DNA from: Paenibacillus sp. FSL M7-0420
GTDB taxonomy: Bacteria; Bacillota; Bacilli; Paenibacillales; Paenibacillaceae
DNA length: 64,000 nt
Assembly (NCBI RefSeq): GCF_038002345.1
Contig: NZ_JBBOCJ010000001.1
Span: forward strand, 7,564,001 to 7,628,000
Direction of reading: 5' to 3'
A program made the translations under genes and the position numbers. The notes under the pieces were generated by a model. That model saw only the letters and a list, made by a program, of their open reading frames with translations, was not told the origin of the DNA and made no database searches. Of this stretch, positions 1 to 9,177 are shown piece after piece. Each line of letters begins with the position of its first letter. Positions within the stretch are counted from its first letter, which is position 1.

Positions 1-58
1 CAAGAATTTTGTGTCAGGTTATATGACTTATGAGCGCGATTTATGGAGCGGCTCACCT

Positions 59-600
59 GCGGGCGATAGATTTGCATACAAAGTGCCTGTCAGTCAACGC
101 GCTGTCCAATGTAATCGGTTTTTCGCATACAATGGGCTCGGTAGCCCTCGCGGAGCCCCATGTAATCGGTTTTCCGATTACAATCAGCCCGGCAGCCCTC
201 GAGCTGCCCGATGTAATCGGTTTTCCGATTACAATCGTCCCGGTAGCCCGCACGCCGCCCAATGTAATCGGTTTTCCGATTACAATCAGCCTGGCAGCCC
301 TCGAGCTGCCCGATGTAATCGGTTTTCCGATTACAATCGTCCCGTCAGCCCGCGCGCCGCCCGATGTAATCGGTTTTCCGATTACAATCAGCCCGTCAGC
401 CCTCGCGCCGCCCGATGTAATCGGTTTTCCGATTACAATCAGCCCGGTAGCTCTCGCGCCGCCCGATGTAATCGGTTTTCCGATTACAATCGCCCCGTTA
501 GCCCGCGCGCCGCCCGATGTAATCGGTTTTCCGATTACAATCAGCCCGGTAGCTCTCGCGCCGCCCAATGTAATCGGTTTTCCGCATACAATTGGCCCGG
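59..600. repeat. Tandem array A: ten dyad cores at exactly 51 bp
   Basis: The core TGTAATCGG, a TTTT loop and the reverse complement CCGATTACA starts at 110, 161, 212, 263, 314, 365, 416, 467, 518 and 569, so every step is exactly 51 bp. The rest of each unit is a GC-rich, partly conserved spacer. The first and last copies have an altered right arm ending GCATACAA, and a further decayed copy with GCATACAA in phase begins near 59. Because 51 is a multiple of three and units lack stops, long spurious reading frames cross the array on both strands. It lies just beyond the udk terminator. Function is unknown. Confidence 0.95.
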
Positions 601-618
601 TAGCAATCGCGGCGCAGC

Positions 619-645
619 AAAAAACCGTCCGGCATGCCGGACGGT
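619..645 (-). terminator. Rho-independent terminator of udk
   Basis: A perfect palindrome at 624-645 (ACCGTCCGGCA and its complement) is followed on the minus strand by six T. It sits about 30 bp past the udk stop codon. Confidence 0.9.
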
Positions 646-676
646 CCTTGCACCATGTCAGCCGGTGCGGCTTAAT

Positions 677-1306
677 TCAGTTCCATTGGTGATCGCCGGA
701 CAGATACTTCTCGGTCAGTACCGACAGCAGCTCGATTCCGACTTGATTCTGTCCGCCTTCCGGGATGATCAGGTCCGCGTATTTCTTGGAGGGCTCGATG
801 AAGGCCTCGTGCATCGGCTTCACCGTGGTCAGGTATTGCGTATGGATCGAACGGATGGTCCGCCCGCGTTCCTCGATATCCCGCAGCACCCGGCGCAGGA
901 TACGCACATCGGGATCGGTGTCCACGAACACCTTGATGTTGAGCTGCTCGCGCAGCTTCTCATCGGACAGCACATGCAGTCCTTCCAGAATGACGATATT
1001 ATTCGGGGCAAGCTCCACAGTCTTCTCGGTTGAACGGGCATGAACCGTGAAGTCATACACGGGAGCGAAGGCGGCTTGTCCCGCTTTGAGACAATCCAGA
1101 TGCTCAATCAGCAGTTCCGTGTCAAAGGCCAGCGGGTGGTCATAGTTAATTGCACCGCGTTCAGCCATGCTGAGGTAAGAATGGTCTTTATAGTAGTTAT
1201 CCTGGGATATGAATGTTACTTTGTCAGAGCCAAGACGGTCAATCACGGAGCGCGCTACCGTTGTCTTGCCGGAGCCGGTCCCGCCGGCGATACCAATAAT
1301 AAGCAT
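677..1306 (-). CDS. udk: Uridine kinase
   Basis: Phosphorylates uridine and cytidine to UMP and CMP in the cytoplasmic pyrimidine salvage pathway. The 209-residue protein opens with the P-loop GGTGSGKTT. It also has the DNYYKDHS segment typical of the family, followed by the NYDHPLAFD substrate-binding stretch. Length matches the usual size of about 210 residues. The ATG at 1306 is chosen because homologues begin just before the IGIAGG strand. A GGGAGG box lies upstream with a rather long spacing of about 14 nt, so the start is slightly uncertain. The gene is monocistronic and ends at a strong terminator next to repeat array A. Confidence 0.95.
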   Translation of the reverse strand: MLIIGIAGGTGSGKTTVARSVIDRLGSDKVTFISQDNYYKDHSYLSMAERGAINYDHPLAFDTELLIEHLDCLKAGQAAFAPVYDFTVHARSTEKTVELAPNNIVILEGLHVLSDEKLREQLNIKVFVDTDPDVRILRRVLRDIEERGRTIRSIHTQYLTTVKPMHEAFIEPSKKYADLIIPEGGQNQVGIELLSVLTEKYLSGDHQWN

Positions 1307-1419
1307 GGTGAATTTATAAACCTCCCTAAGCAATTGCCTTTGCAATTCCAATATTGTAGCACAGCGGTCAACTTATTTCACCTTGCTGGAGCGGAATATC
1401 ATGTGAACATTCTAATAAT

Positions 1420-1448
1420 TCGGTTATTTTGTGGAGGAATGATATAAT
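1420..1448 (+). promoter_or_regulatory. Candidate sigma-A promoter of the aldolase-like gene
   Basis: A perfect TATAAT at 1443-1448 has a weak -35 (TCGGTT at 1420-1425) at 17-bp spacing, about 50 bp before the start codon. The -35 match is poor. Confidence 0.35.
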
Positions 1449-1501
1449 TTCAAGGATTCATACAGATCGGGTGCTACGAAGAAGGAGGCTAGGATAATAA
1501 A

Positions 1502-2593
1502 ATGAACGAGGAGAATGCTTTAATGGAGGCGTTCGGCAGGACGCAGGTGCAGCTTGCTGGCCATGGCGGACGGGACGCAGCCGTACTCAAGAAGGCGCTG
1601 GCCAGTGTAGAGGACAGTCTCGCTGCGGATATGTACGGGACAGGGACGGTGATTGAGGAGTTCCAGGCAGAGATGGCGGAGGCGCTGGGCAAAGAATGCA
1701 GCGTGTTCTTCCCCAGCGGCACGATGGCCCAGCAGATTGCCCTGCGCATCTGGAGTGACCGGGAGGGCAGCCCAAAGGTCGCTTATCATCCGCTATGCCA
1801 CCTGGAGATTCATGAGCAGGACGGCCTGAAGGAGCTGCATCATCTGGAGCCGCTGCTGCTGGGCAGTGCCGACCGCCTGATTACCCTGGAGGATGTGAAG
1901 AGAATGGGACCGGGGATCGCCTGTCTGCTGCTGGAGCTGCCGCAGCGGGAGATCGGCGGACAATTGCCGGAGTATGCTGAGCTGGAAGCGATCTCAGCCT
2001 ATTGCCGGGAGCAGGGAATCAGGCTCCATCTGGACGGGGCAAGGCTGTTCGAAGTGCTGCCTTACTATGGAAAGACCGCAGCGGAAGTCAGCGCGCTGTT
2101 TGATAGCGTATATGTCTCCCTGTACAAGGGCATCGGCGGGATTGCCGGAGCGATCTTAGCCGGGAGCCGGGAGTTCACGGAGGAGTCGAAGATCTGGAAG
2201 CGCCGCCACGGGGGCGACCTGATCAGTCTCTATCCCTATATTGTCCCCGCCCGGTATTATTACCAGCAGCGAATCGGCAGGATGTCAGAATACTATGAGC
2301 AGGCCAAGGAGCTGGCAGCCTTATTCAACAGCTGCCATAAGGTATCCACGCTGCCGGAGGTTCCGGTCTCGAATATGTTCCACATTCATTTCGCGCTGCC
2401 TCTGGAGCAGCTTGCCCCTGTATTGATTGGGATCTATAACGAGACCGGCATTGGCCTGACACCACGGCTCAAGCCAACCGGCGAGGCTTCCTGCTATTAT
2501 GAGATCAATATCGGCGATCATTATGGCGAAGCGGACCAGACGGCCCTTAGAAGCATGTTCCGGCTGCTGGATGAGCGGCTGAAGCAGCTCTGA
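1502..2593 (+). CDS. Low-specificity threonine aldolase / beta-eliminating lyase family protein
   Basis: PLP-dependent enzyme that probably cleaves L-threonine or L-allo-threonine to glycine and acetaldehyde. The 363-residue sequence shows the family features: an N-terminal DMYGTG segment, FFPSGTMAQQIAL at the cofactor phosphate, HLDGARLFE with the aspartate that contacts the pyridine nitrogen, and SLYKGIGG with the Schiff-base lysine K209. Start is an ATG behind GAAGGAGG with good spacing. It stands alone, with its own candidate promoter and a strong terminator. The exact substrate cannot be read from sequence; related enzymes of this fold type differ in beta-hydroxy amino acid preference. 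Confidence 0.85.
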   Translation: MNEENALMEAFGRTQVQLAGHGGRDAAVLKKALASVEDSLAADMYGTGTVIEEFQAEMAEALGKECSVFFPSGTMAQQIALRIWSDREGSPKVAYHPLCHLEIHEQDGLKELHHLEPLLLGSADRLITLEDVKRMGPGIACLLLELPQREIGGQLPEYAELEAISAYCREQGIRLHLDGARLFEVLPYYGKTAAEVSALFDSVYVSLYKGIGGIAGAILAGSREFTEESKIWKRRHGGDLISLYPYIVPARYYYQQRIGRMSEYYEQAKELAALFNSCHKVSTLPEVPVSNMFHIHFALPLEQLAPVLIGIYNETGIGLTPRLKPTGEASCYYEINIGDHYGEADQTALRSMFRLLDERLKQL

Positions 2594-2618
2594 TCAGCAA
2601 GCTTGCCAAGCCAAGAGA

Positions 2619-2658
2619 AGAAGCCTCTGCGGATCTTGTCCGCAAAGGCTTCTTTGTT
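2619..2658 (+). terminator. Rho-independent terminator
   Basis: Hairpin with arms AGAAGCCTcTGCGGA and TCCGCAaAGGCTTCT followed by TTGTTT. It lies 26 bp after the aldolase-like gene. Confidence 0.9.
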
Positions 2659-2725
2659 TATGCCCCCCACGGAGCAGGCAGCACCTAAGCGCGGCCTGCC
2701 AATCAGCCCCGCCTCACGTAGAGTC

Positions 2726-4240
2726 CTAGGCCTGACTCCGCAGAGCCATTTTTCTAACCGGTCCGGCCACCATCTGCTTCTCAGCCCCGTTCAGTCCGAA
2801 CAGCCACATGGTAAGCACATAGATGAGGGAGTACAGGATGACATACATGCCCAGGTACACGTAAGAAGTGATGCTCACGAAGCTAAGCAGGAACCCGCAC
2901 ACCCCGGAGAGCAGCACCACCGGAATGAAGACGCGGATGATCTGCAGCCAGAAATGAAGAATATCGAACTTCAATTTATATTTGTAGTACACATTATTCA
3001 GGCATACATTGATGATCATCCCGATAGCCGTAGCAATGGCGCAGCCTGTAATCCCCCAGATCCGGATGAACCAGAAGGTTAAGGCCACCTTCAGAATTGC
3101 AACTGAGAAGTAGATAAAGGCCTTCACCCTGTGCATATTCATCGCTTCCAGCATGGTGGCGAACAGCGATTGCACAATCGACGTGATCTGGGGAATGATG
3201 ATGATCAGCGCAACCGTGTATGCATATTTGTAATCCGGGCCGAGCCAGATCAGAATGAAGCTCTGTCCGAATAACACGAAGCCCGAGACGATGTAGCCTA
3301 CGATCAGCGCCTGGATTCTGCCTATTTTGACCAGCTCCAGCATTAAAGCCGCCTGATCGGCCCCTTTGACGATCATCTTGGTGAGCTTCGGCAGATAGAA
3401 GCTGGCCAGCACATTGGAGAAGTTGAGAATATACGTGTTGAGCTGGGCAGCGATGGCGAAAATGGCGATGGGCGTAGCCCCGAGGAACATCCCGATGATC
3501 AGCGGATCAGCATTCGTATAGATCTGAAAGGCAATCGAGGATAATAAGATATACGACGAATAGCTGAAGATCTCCTTGAACAGCTTGGTATCGAAGCCGT
3601 GGAACCGGACCCTCAGATTCAGCTTGGTGCGGCAAAAGACCACGTTGATCACGCCGATCGCCAGGTTCAGCACCAGCGCAACGGTGACCATCCCTGTCGA
3701 TCTGAAATCGAACAGCAGGACCAGCACCATCATGGCCGGAGAGAGGACCACGCGGATCAGATTGATGATTTTGAGATAGACGAACCGCTCATAGGCCGTA
3801 ATGATCGAGCTGAAGATATTCAGCGGGAACGAGACAGCCACGTTGATGGCGGCAATGATGAAGATGGTCTTCAGAATGCCCAGCTCAGCTTCATCAAGGC
3901 TGCTGAAGATCGCATCGAAATTAAACACCAGAATCACACTGGCAAGTAAGGAGAGGAGTCCGATGGCTGAGAACAGCAGCAGGAACATTCCGTTAATATT
4001 GCGCTGGCCTGCGGAGTCATTCTCGGAGATGTATTTCGCATTGAAGCGGATGACCGCGCTGCCGAAGCCCAGATCCAGCAGGACGATATAGGCGATGATG
4101 GAGTTTACCAGCGCGAATAATCCATATTCGGATTTCCCCAGGGTCGACACAATGAACGGCGTCGAGCCCAGGGAGATAATAACGCCTAGGAATACCGAAG
4201 CATAGGTTATGATTGCAGCAAGTTTTATATTTGTTTTCAA
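2726..4240 (-). CDS. Polysaccharide flippase (Wzx-like, MOP superfamily)
   Basis: Integral membrane protein of 504 residues with about 12-14 hydrophobic segments. Its N-terminus (ITYASVFLGVIISLGSTPFI, then LGKSEYGLFALVNSI) is characteristic of oligosaccharide-lipid flippases. It probably moves a lipid-linked glycan repeat unit across the membrane. TTG is the apparent start, with GAGGAAG upstream. It is the last gene of a minus-strand cluster with a glycosyltransferase and a pyruvyl transferase, which supports a role in a pyruvylated surface glycan such as a secondary cell wall polymer or exopolysaccharide. The glycan itself cannot be named. Confidence 0.85.
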   Translation of the reverse strand: MKTNIKLAAIITYASVFLGVIISLGSTPFIVSTLGKSEYGLFALVNSIIAYIVLLDLGFGSAVIRFNAKYISENDSAGQRNINGMFLLLFSAIGLLSLLASVILVFNFDAIFSSLDEAELGILKTIFIIAAINVAVSFPLNIFSSIITAYERFVYLKIINLIRVVLSPAMMVLVLLFDFRSTGMVTVALVLNLAIGVINVVFCRTKLNLRVRFHGFDTKLFKEIFSYSSYILLSSIAFQIYTNADPLIIGMFLGATPIAIFAIAAQLNTYILNFSNVLASFYLPKLTKMIVKGADQAALMLELVKIGRIQALIVGYIVSGFVLFGQSFILIWLGPDYKYAYTVALIIIIPQITSIVQSLFATMLEAMNMHRVKAFIYFSVAILKVALTFWFIRIWGITGCAIATAIGMIINVCLNNVYYKYKLKFDILHFWLQIIRVFIPVVLLSGVCGFLLSFVSITSYVYLGMYVILYSLIYVLTMWLFGLNGAEKQMVAGPVRKMALRSQA

Positions 4241-4284
4241 GGGTGGGATCGCTTCCTCGCTACAGAGAGTGTCTTGTGCTTATC

Positions 4285-5391
4285 TTAAGCGGTAACGATA
4301 GACGAAGCAGGTTCTTCAGCGCTGCTATTCGACATGGCTTCAATAATTTGGTTGTAATGCTTGACCGAGAATTCATTATTGTACCGTGGGCGCTCGAGCG
4401 TCTTCAGTTCTTCCAGCAATGCCGGGATTTGCTTCACATCGTTCGTGAATTTCACATAGCCCAGATGCTTGATCCATTCGTAGCTGCCTACGACCTTATA
4501 ATTGTAATTCCCCAGCGCAATACAAGGCGTGGACGTAATCGCTGCAAAAATCATCCCGTGCAGCCGGTCCGTAATCACAACCTCGGCCTCTTTGAACTGA
4601 TTCCATAAGGTATTCAGCTCGTGATCCCGGTCTTCCAGGGAGACAGGGCGGAGGATGCAGGTGTCGGTGAATGTAGTTGTGCTGTAGTGCTTGGAGGTGT
4701 ACTCCTGGATGACCTTCTTATCCTGCTCGCTGAAGATGCTCTCCTTATCGGCTCTAATGCACAGAAGGGCACCGTGGCGCTCCTTGGGAGGGTCAGTGAT
4801 GTCCAGGGACATGACAATGTCCGGCGTTAACAGCACTGCGTTGTTTCTGAAACCTGCTTTCATAATTTCGTACGACGTTGCCTCTCTGGCGACCAGAGTG
4901 AGGTCCTTATGGGAACCGTAGAGGTCCTGTGTCTTTTTGAACTCCGCACGGCCCAGCTCGGTATCACCGAAGTAGATGGTCTGCGGGAAGACGATAATTT
5001 TGTTATTCGGGAACTCGGAGATAATCTTGCGGCGTACCTCTTCCTCACGGAAATACTCGATTCCGAAGTTGCCCCCGCCTTGAAGCACGAAGATATCCTC
5101 CGGCGAACAGAATTCCTCCAGGCACTTCATGTTATGCATCAGCCGGTTGGCTACAATCTCTATGAGCGTATAGTCGGGAAAAGCTTTCCGCAAAAAATTC
5201 ATCTGCGCATAAGTGATGGCGTGATCGCCGAGATTGTCATGCTCAGGGGAGCCGACGACGTAAATGGCTTTTGTCTTGTCTTTATATGCATTCCGGTAGC
5301 TCAGATAGCCCTTATAATATTGATAGACGGGAATATTGCTTACATAATTGCGGAAAAACAGCGGCAGGATCTTCTCAAGGGCTTGGCTCAT
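4285..5391 (-). CDS. Polysaccharide pyruvyl transferase family protein
   Basis: Predicted to add a pyruvate ketal to a sugar of a surface polysaccharide using phosphoenolpyruvate. Visible family motifs are GSPEHDNLGDHAI near the N-terminus, VLQGGGNFG, the FPQTIYF strand, and ITDRLHGMIFA with the invariant RLHG. At 368 residues it is of usual length. Its ATG overlaps the stop of the upstream glycosyltransferase in an ATGA arrangement, which implies translational coupling. The flippase follows 44 bp later. EpsI/EpsO-like and CsaB-like enzymes share this domain; which one this resembles most is not clear by eye. Confidence 0.88.
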   Translation of the reverse strand: MSQALEKILPLFFRNYVSNIPVYQYYKGYLSYRNAYKDKTKAIYVVGSPEHDNLGDHAITYAQMNFLRKAFPDYTLIEIVANRLMHNMKCLEEFCSPEDIFVLQGGGNFGIEYFREEEVRRKIISEFPNNKIIVFPQTIYFGDTELGRAEFKKTQDLYGSHKDLTLVAREATSYEIMKAGFRNNAVLLTPDIVMSLDITDPPKERHGALLCIRADKESIFSEQDKKVIQEYTSKHYSTTTFTDTCILRPVSLEDRDHELNTLWNQFKEAEVVITDRLHGMIFAAITSTPCIALGNYNYKVVGSYEWIKHLGYVKFTNDVKQIPALLEELKTLERPRYNNEFSVKHYNQIIEAMSNSSAEEPASSIVTA

Positions 5392-6377
5392 ATCATATTA
5401 CTTCCCTTCAAACGGAGTTTGGAATAATACAGCATTTTGTATACCGTGGAGCTGGTCATAATCAGCAGGGCAGCGGTCTTCATCTCCCGGCGGAGAATGC
5501 GGTTGCGCAGGATCGCGGAGGTATGCTTGCTCAGGAACCCGCCCAGCTCGGCCAGATATTCCTTGTTAACTGCAGTCTCGCCGGTAATCAGCTGGAAGTT
5601 GCACAGCTCAATGCCTTCCGTTACCGTCCGGGATAACGAGATTTCTTTGGCGATCGGATAGTTTTTATCCTGAATCGTCTCGTAGATCTCCAGCGCCGCG
5701 CAATAGCGGTCGTAATATTTCCGGTTGTTCATCGCTCCGGTGATGCTGTCGCTTCGCTTCAGATACAGATATTTGGGGGAATCCAGCGAGACGGTCTTGT
5801 TCGCCTGGAGGAATAATTTATAGGTGGTAAAAATGTCCTCGAAATACCGGCCGACCGGATATCTCACCTGGCTGAACAGCTCGGCCTTGTACAGCTTATC
5901 CCAGGCAAGGTTCTGGATCTCGGTATCCTCCAGCAGCTTGTCGAGGGCATGCGCATTATCGTATACACGCACCTGGTGCGTGAAGGACTTTTCCAGCTTG
6001 ACATCATCCTGCACCTCGCAATGACCGCATACAGCGATATCTGCATTGTGGGCGGTGATGAGTCCGTACAGGGCTTCGTACATGTCCGGTTCGATCCAGT
6101 CATCGCTGTCGACGAACCCGATATACCGGCCCTCTGCCACATCAATTCCATAGTTGCGGGCATCGGACAATCCGCCGTTCTGCTTATGAATGACGACGAC
6201 ACGCGGGTCCAGCTCCTTGTAATACTCGCAAATCTCGCCGCACTTATCGGGTGATCCGTCATTGACCAGAATCAATTCAAAATTGCGGAAGGTCTGCGCC
6301 AATATCGAATCCACACACTTCCTCAGGTACAGTTCCACGTTGTAGATAGGCACAATAATACTTATCTCTGGCTTCAC
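5388..6377 (-). CDS. Glycosyltransferase family 2
   Basis: Inverting GT-A glycosyltransferase that probably transfers a sugar from a nucleotide donor to a lipid-linked glycan. The N-terminus ISIIVPIYNVELYLRKCVDS, the LVNDGSPD turn and the metal-binding DSDDW motif are the classic GT2 signature; the C-terminal 120 residues are variable. GTG at 6377 is preferred because homologues start immediately before the ISIIVPIYN strand. Upstream in-frame GTG codons (6425 and one between) are possible and would add up to 16 residues. It is the first gene of the three-gene glycan cluster and ends in a 4-bp overlap with the pyruvyl transferase. Confidence 0.9.
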   Translation of the reverse strand: MKPEISIIVPIYNVELYLRKCVDSILAQTFRNFELILVNDGSPDKCGEICEYYKELDPRVVVIHKQNGGLSDARNYGIDVAEGRYIGFVDSDDWIEPDMYEALYGLITAHNADIAVCGHCEVQDDVKLEKSFTHQVRVYDNAHALDKLLEDTEIQNLAWDKLYKAELFSQVRYPVGRYFEDIFTTYKLFLQANKTVSLDSPKYLYLKRSDSITGAMNNRKYYDRYCAALEIYETIQDKNYPIAKEISLSRTVTEGIELCNFQLITGETAVNKEYLAELGGFLSKHTSAILRNRILRREMKTAALLIMTSSTVYKMLYYSKLRLKGSNMI

Positions 6378-6515
6378 TCGAGCAGTCACTTCCTTTCCCG
6401 GTTCTGATTCGGGTCTACGCGTCACTTTATTTGTGATAATCTTACTATCCGGGTCAAAAGGTTGTATATACTACTAAAGTGTACTTATCCGTAATGCGTG
6501 ATGCTCCAGATCAGC

Positions 6516-6544
6516 AAAAAGGGGCTGTCCCAAAAGGATAGCCC
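6516..6544 (-). terminator. Terminator-like hairpin with T-run on the minus strand
   Basis: Arms GGGCTGTCC and GGATAGCCC (one mismatch) around a CAAAA loop, followed on the minus strand by TTTTT. It lies about 230 bp beyond the epimerase-like gene, so that gene's message could run through the palindromic element at 6585-6712. It could instead be a remnant of a mobile-element end. Confidence 0.6.
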
Positions 6545-6584
6545 GCAACTTTTAAGTAGGATTAACGTGAGCACATGGGTGGAC

Positions 6585-6712
6585 GCTCCGCGAACGGAAC
6601 GTTGTTACAATCGCTGTTGTGTCCGGATTTTATTGTATTTTACCTTAGCGGTGAAAATCCGTACACAAAGGCGACCGCTGCCGCTTTTCCACAATCGTTC
6701 TGTTCGCTCCGC
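6585..6712. repeat. 128-bp imperfect palindrome, MITE- or REP-like
   Basis: Outer arms (6585-6605 and 6690-6712) share GCGAACrGAACG-type sequence in inverted orientation. Inner arms TGTGTCCGGATTTT (6618-6631) and AAAATCCGTACACA (6654-6667) are complementary over 13 of 14 positions. No coding frame of note is present. It is a single copy in this window, so its dispersal cannot be shown here. RNA from either strand would fold into a long hairpin. Confidence 0.6.
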
Positions 6713-6772
6713 TGTTTAAGCGAGATGCATATTTCTTTCAAAAACGATTTTTGCGGATGGATTGCGAGGTAG

Positions 6773-7648
6773 TCAATTAAACGTAATCGTCAGCGCACTG
6801 GTAAACTGGCCATCCGGCAGCAGTGAAATGACGTTCTGCTTTTCCCGGAAATCGCCGGTGAAGCCTTCGATATCGGCCACACCATGCCAAGGCTCGATAC
6901 ACACGAACGGTGCATTCTTCGGCTGCCAGATGCCGAGATCGGGGAAGCCCGTGAAGGCGACCGTTACGCTCAGGTCAGACTGTTTGCTTTTCAGGGCAAC
7001 CGATTTGGACTGGACATTGCGGAAGACGAGGGCGTCATGCGCGAACATCTCGTGGTTCAGCGGAAGTGTATTTCCGTCTTCCAGCAGGGTCTCGCTGTTA
7101 CCTTGGATGATCTGGCCGGTCTTGTTCAGGAATAAGCGCTCCAGGCGCTCCGGCTGTTCGAATTCAAGGTAATAGTCGGTGAAGCTGCCTTCTCCGCCAA
7201 TCGGGCAGTTGAACGCCGGATGGGTGCCGAGCTGGAAGAAGATCTCTTGTCCGCCGGGGTTCTCCACACGGTAGCCGATCTCAAGCGTATTGCCGCTCAG
7301 GGTGTAGGTCAGGAACAGGTTGAACGGGTAGGGATAGCTCGCCAGAGTGTTCTCGCTGTGCGATAGCCGGTAGACTGCCTGCGTCTCGCTTGCTTCCACC
7401 AGCGTGAATTCACTACGTCTGGCGAAGCCGTGATTGGCCAGCTTGTACGCCTGCCCGTCCACATGGATCTCGCCGCCCATGGCTGCCCCGATAATCGGGA
7501 ACAGCACCGGCGAACGGCCTGTCCAGTAAGCGGCATCCCCGCTCCACATATATTCCGTCCCGGTATCTGTTCTTTTGAAGCTGACCAGCTCTGCTCCGAG
7601 TGAATGAATCTCGGCTACGGCTGATCCGCTGCGTAAAATAGTGTTCAT
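6773..7648 (-). CDS. Aldose 1-epimerase family protein (LacX-like)
   Basis: Galactose-mutarotase-like beta-sandwich protein of 291 residues. Probable role is anomer interconversion of a sugar or sugar phosphate in the cytoplasm. Supporting segments are GAELVSFKR, the WTGRSPVLFPIIG strand, KLANHGFARRSEF with the conserved histidine, the FQLGTHPAFNCPI motif with the second histidine, and CIEPWHGVAD near the C-terminus. The ATG at 7648 is chosen over an upstream ATG because GAGAGGGG precedes it at good distance. It has its own unit, divergent from the amidohydrolase. The substrate is not evident. Confidence 0.82.
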   Translation of the reverse strand: MNTILRSGSAVAEIHSLGAELVSFKRTDTGTEYMWSGDAAYWTGRSPVLFPIIGAAMGGEIHVDGQAYKLANHGFARRSEFTLVEASETQAVYRLSHSENTLASYPYPFNLFLTYTLSGNTLEIGYRVENPGGQEIFFQLGTHPAFNCPIGGEGSFTDYYLEFEQPERLERLFLNKTGQIIQGNSETLLEDGNTLPLNHEMFAHDALVFRNVQSKSVALKSKQSDLSVTVAFTGFPDLGIWQPKNAPFVCIEPWHGVADIEGFTGDFREKQNVISLLPDGQFTSALTITFN

Positions 7649-7842
7649 GCTTTTACCCCTCTCGCCCTGCAATATGTAATCCTGATGTCTCATATTCTAA
7701 CAGACTTCCCCGCAGGTGCCAGCAAATAACGGAAATTCTCCAGCCTATAATTTTTACAGTATGTACAATGACAAACAGGTGGAATTCGTTAACATATAAG
7801 GATAGCAATCATTCCATATCAGCGGAAACGGGGGATAAGCCG

Positions 7843-9072
7843 ATGCAGGTGAAGCAACTTTTGGTGAACGGTGAGCGGCTGAAGAATACCATTGAGGCCT
7901 TTGCCGATTTCGGGCGGACAGACCATAACGGCGTTACCCGGCTGTCGCTGTCGGAGCAGGATGTGCGGGTACGCGGCTATTTCACTGCCTGCTGCGAAGA
8001 GCTGGGCATGAGCGTGAAGGTGGATGATCTGGGCAATATGTATGCCACTCTGGCTGGCAGTGAAGAGGGGCCGCCCATCGTGATCGGCTCACATCTGGAT
8101 ACTGTCAAGAAGGGCGGCAGATTCGACGGCGTGCTCGGGGTGATTGCAGGCCTTGAGGTAGTGAGAACCTTGGTGGATCACGGGATTCGGCCCCGGCTGC
8201 CTGTCACGGTGATGAACTTCACCAATGAGGAAGGTGCCCGCTTCGAGCCGTCCATGATGGCATCAGGCGTCTTGTCCGGCAAGTTCGATAAGGCGGCTAT
8301 GCTGGAGAAGAAGGATGTGGAAGGCATCAGCTTCGGCGAGGCGCTGGAGGCCAGCGGTTATGCCGGGGAGGTGGAGAACCGGATCAGGGAAGCGGCCGCT
8401 TATCTGGAGCTGCATATTGAGCAAGGCCCCGTGCTGGAGAAGGAGAACGTTAAGATCGGTCTGGTTGACTGTGTTGTGGGCATGGTCTGCTATGAGATTG
8501 AAGTGACCGGGGAGTCGGATCATGCCGGGACTACGCCGATGGATATGCGCCGGGATGCGCTGTTTGCCGCTACGGATATTATTACGGAGCTGCGCCGCAA
8601 GCTGGCGGTGCTGGACCCTGAGCTGGTCTACACGATGGGCCGGATGAACGTGCTGCCTAATATTCATACCGTCATTCCGAACAAGGTGATCTTCACCGTG
8701 GAAGCGAGACATAAGGACATGGATGTGGTCCGTGAAGTTGAGGCGATTATTCACGGTCTGCCGGAGGAGCTGCTGGAATGCAGCGTATCGAAGACGAAGC
8801 TGTGGGGCCGCGACACGGTATGGTTCGATCCGGGGATCTGTGCGCTGGTGGAGCAGGCTGCGCAGAAGCTTGGTTACAGCAGCCGGAAGCTGGCGAGCGG
8901 CGCGGGGCATGATGCCCAATTCGTGGCCGGGTTCCTGCCGTCGGCGATGATTTTCGTCCCAAGTGTGAACGGGAAAAGCCATTGCGAGGAAGAGCTCACC
9001 TCCTACGAGGATTGTGAGATGGGCGTGAATGTGGTGCTGGAGACGGTGCTGTCGGTGCTATCCCGCGCCTGA
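7843..9072 (+). CDS. M20-family amidohydrolase (hydantoinase/carbamoylase type)
   Basis: Zinc-dependent amidase of 409 residues, likely hydrolysing an N-carbamoyl amino acid, allantoate or a related ureide. The metal-site motifs GSHLDTV (H84, D86), NEEGARF and ELHIEQGPVLE are intact. The dimerisation domain begins near VVGMVCYEIEVTG, followed by SDHAGTTPM, and GAGHDAQ lies near the C-terminus. ATG 7843 follows GGGGGAT, whereas an in-frame start at 7768 lacks an obvious ribosome binding site. It is monocistronic, with a terminator at 9127. N-carbamoylase, allantoate amidohydrolase and beta-ureidopropionase cannot be separated by eye. Confidence 0.87.
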   Translation: MQVKQLLVNGERLKNTIEAFADFGRTDHNGVTRLSLSEQDVRVRGYFTACCEELGMSVKVDDLGNMYATLAGSEEGPPIVIGSHLDTVKKGGRFDGVLGVIAGLEVVRTLVDHGIRPRLPVTVMNFTNEEGARFEPSMMASGVLSGKFDKAAMLEKKDVEGISFGEALEASGYAGEVENRIREAAAYLELHIEQGPVLEKENVKIGLVDCVVGMVCYEIEVTGESDHAGTTPMDMRRDALFAATDIITELRRKLAVLDPELVYTMGRMNVLPNIHTVIPNKVIFTVEARHKDMDVVREVEAIIHGLPEELLECSVSKTKLWGRDTVWFDPGICALVEQAAQKLGYSSRKLASGAGHDAQFVAGFLPSAMIFVPSVNGKSHCEEELTSYEDCEMGVNVVLETVLSVLSRA

Positions 9073-9126
9073 GCGGCGGGCAGGGCAAGCTACGCCGGAC
9101 TAGGCGAATTCCATAGATTGGCGATG

Positions 9127-9150
9127 AAGACACTTAACGGTGTCTTTTTT
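9127..9150 (+). terminator. Rho-independent terminator
   Basis: AAGACAC, a TTAACG loop, GTGTCTT and a T-run. It closes the amidohydrolase unit just before repeat array B. Confidence 0.9.
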
Positions 9151-9177
9151 CGTGTTGGTGAAGGTGTGTGGGCCGAA

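Noticed and set aside
110..600. CRISPR array
   Set aside because: The supposed spacers are similar to one another, the repeat is a short dyad, the unit is 51 bp, and no cas genes are near.
11..1033. Long open frames of 170-340 codons on both strands across array A, with 17-residue protein repeats
   Set aside because: The 51-bp period is divisible by three and the unit lacks stops, so frames stay open by construction. There is no ribosome binding site, and one frame runs antisense through udk.
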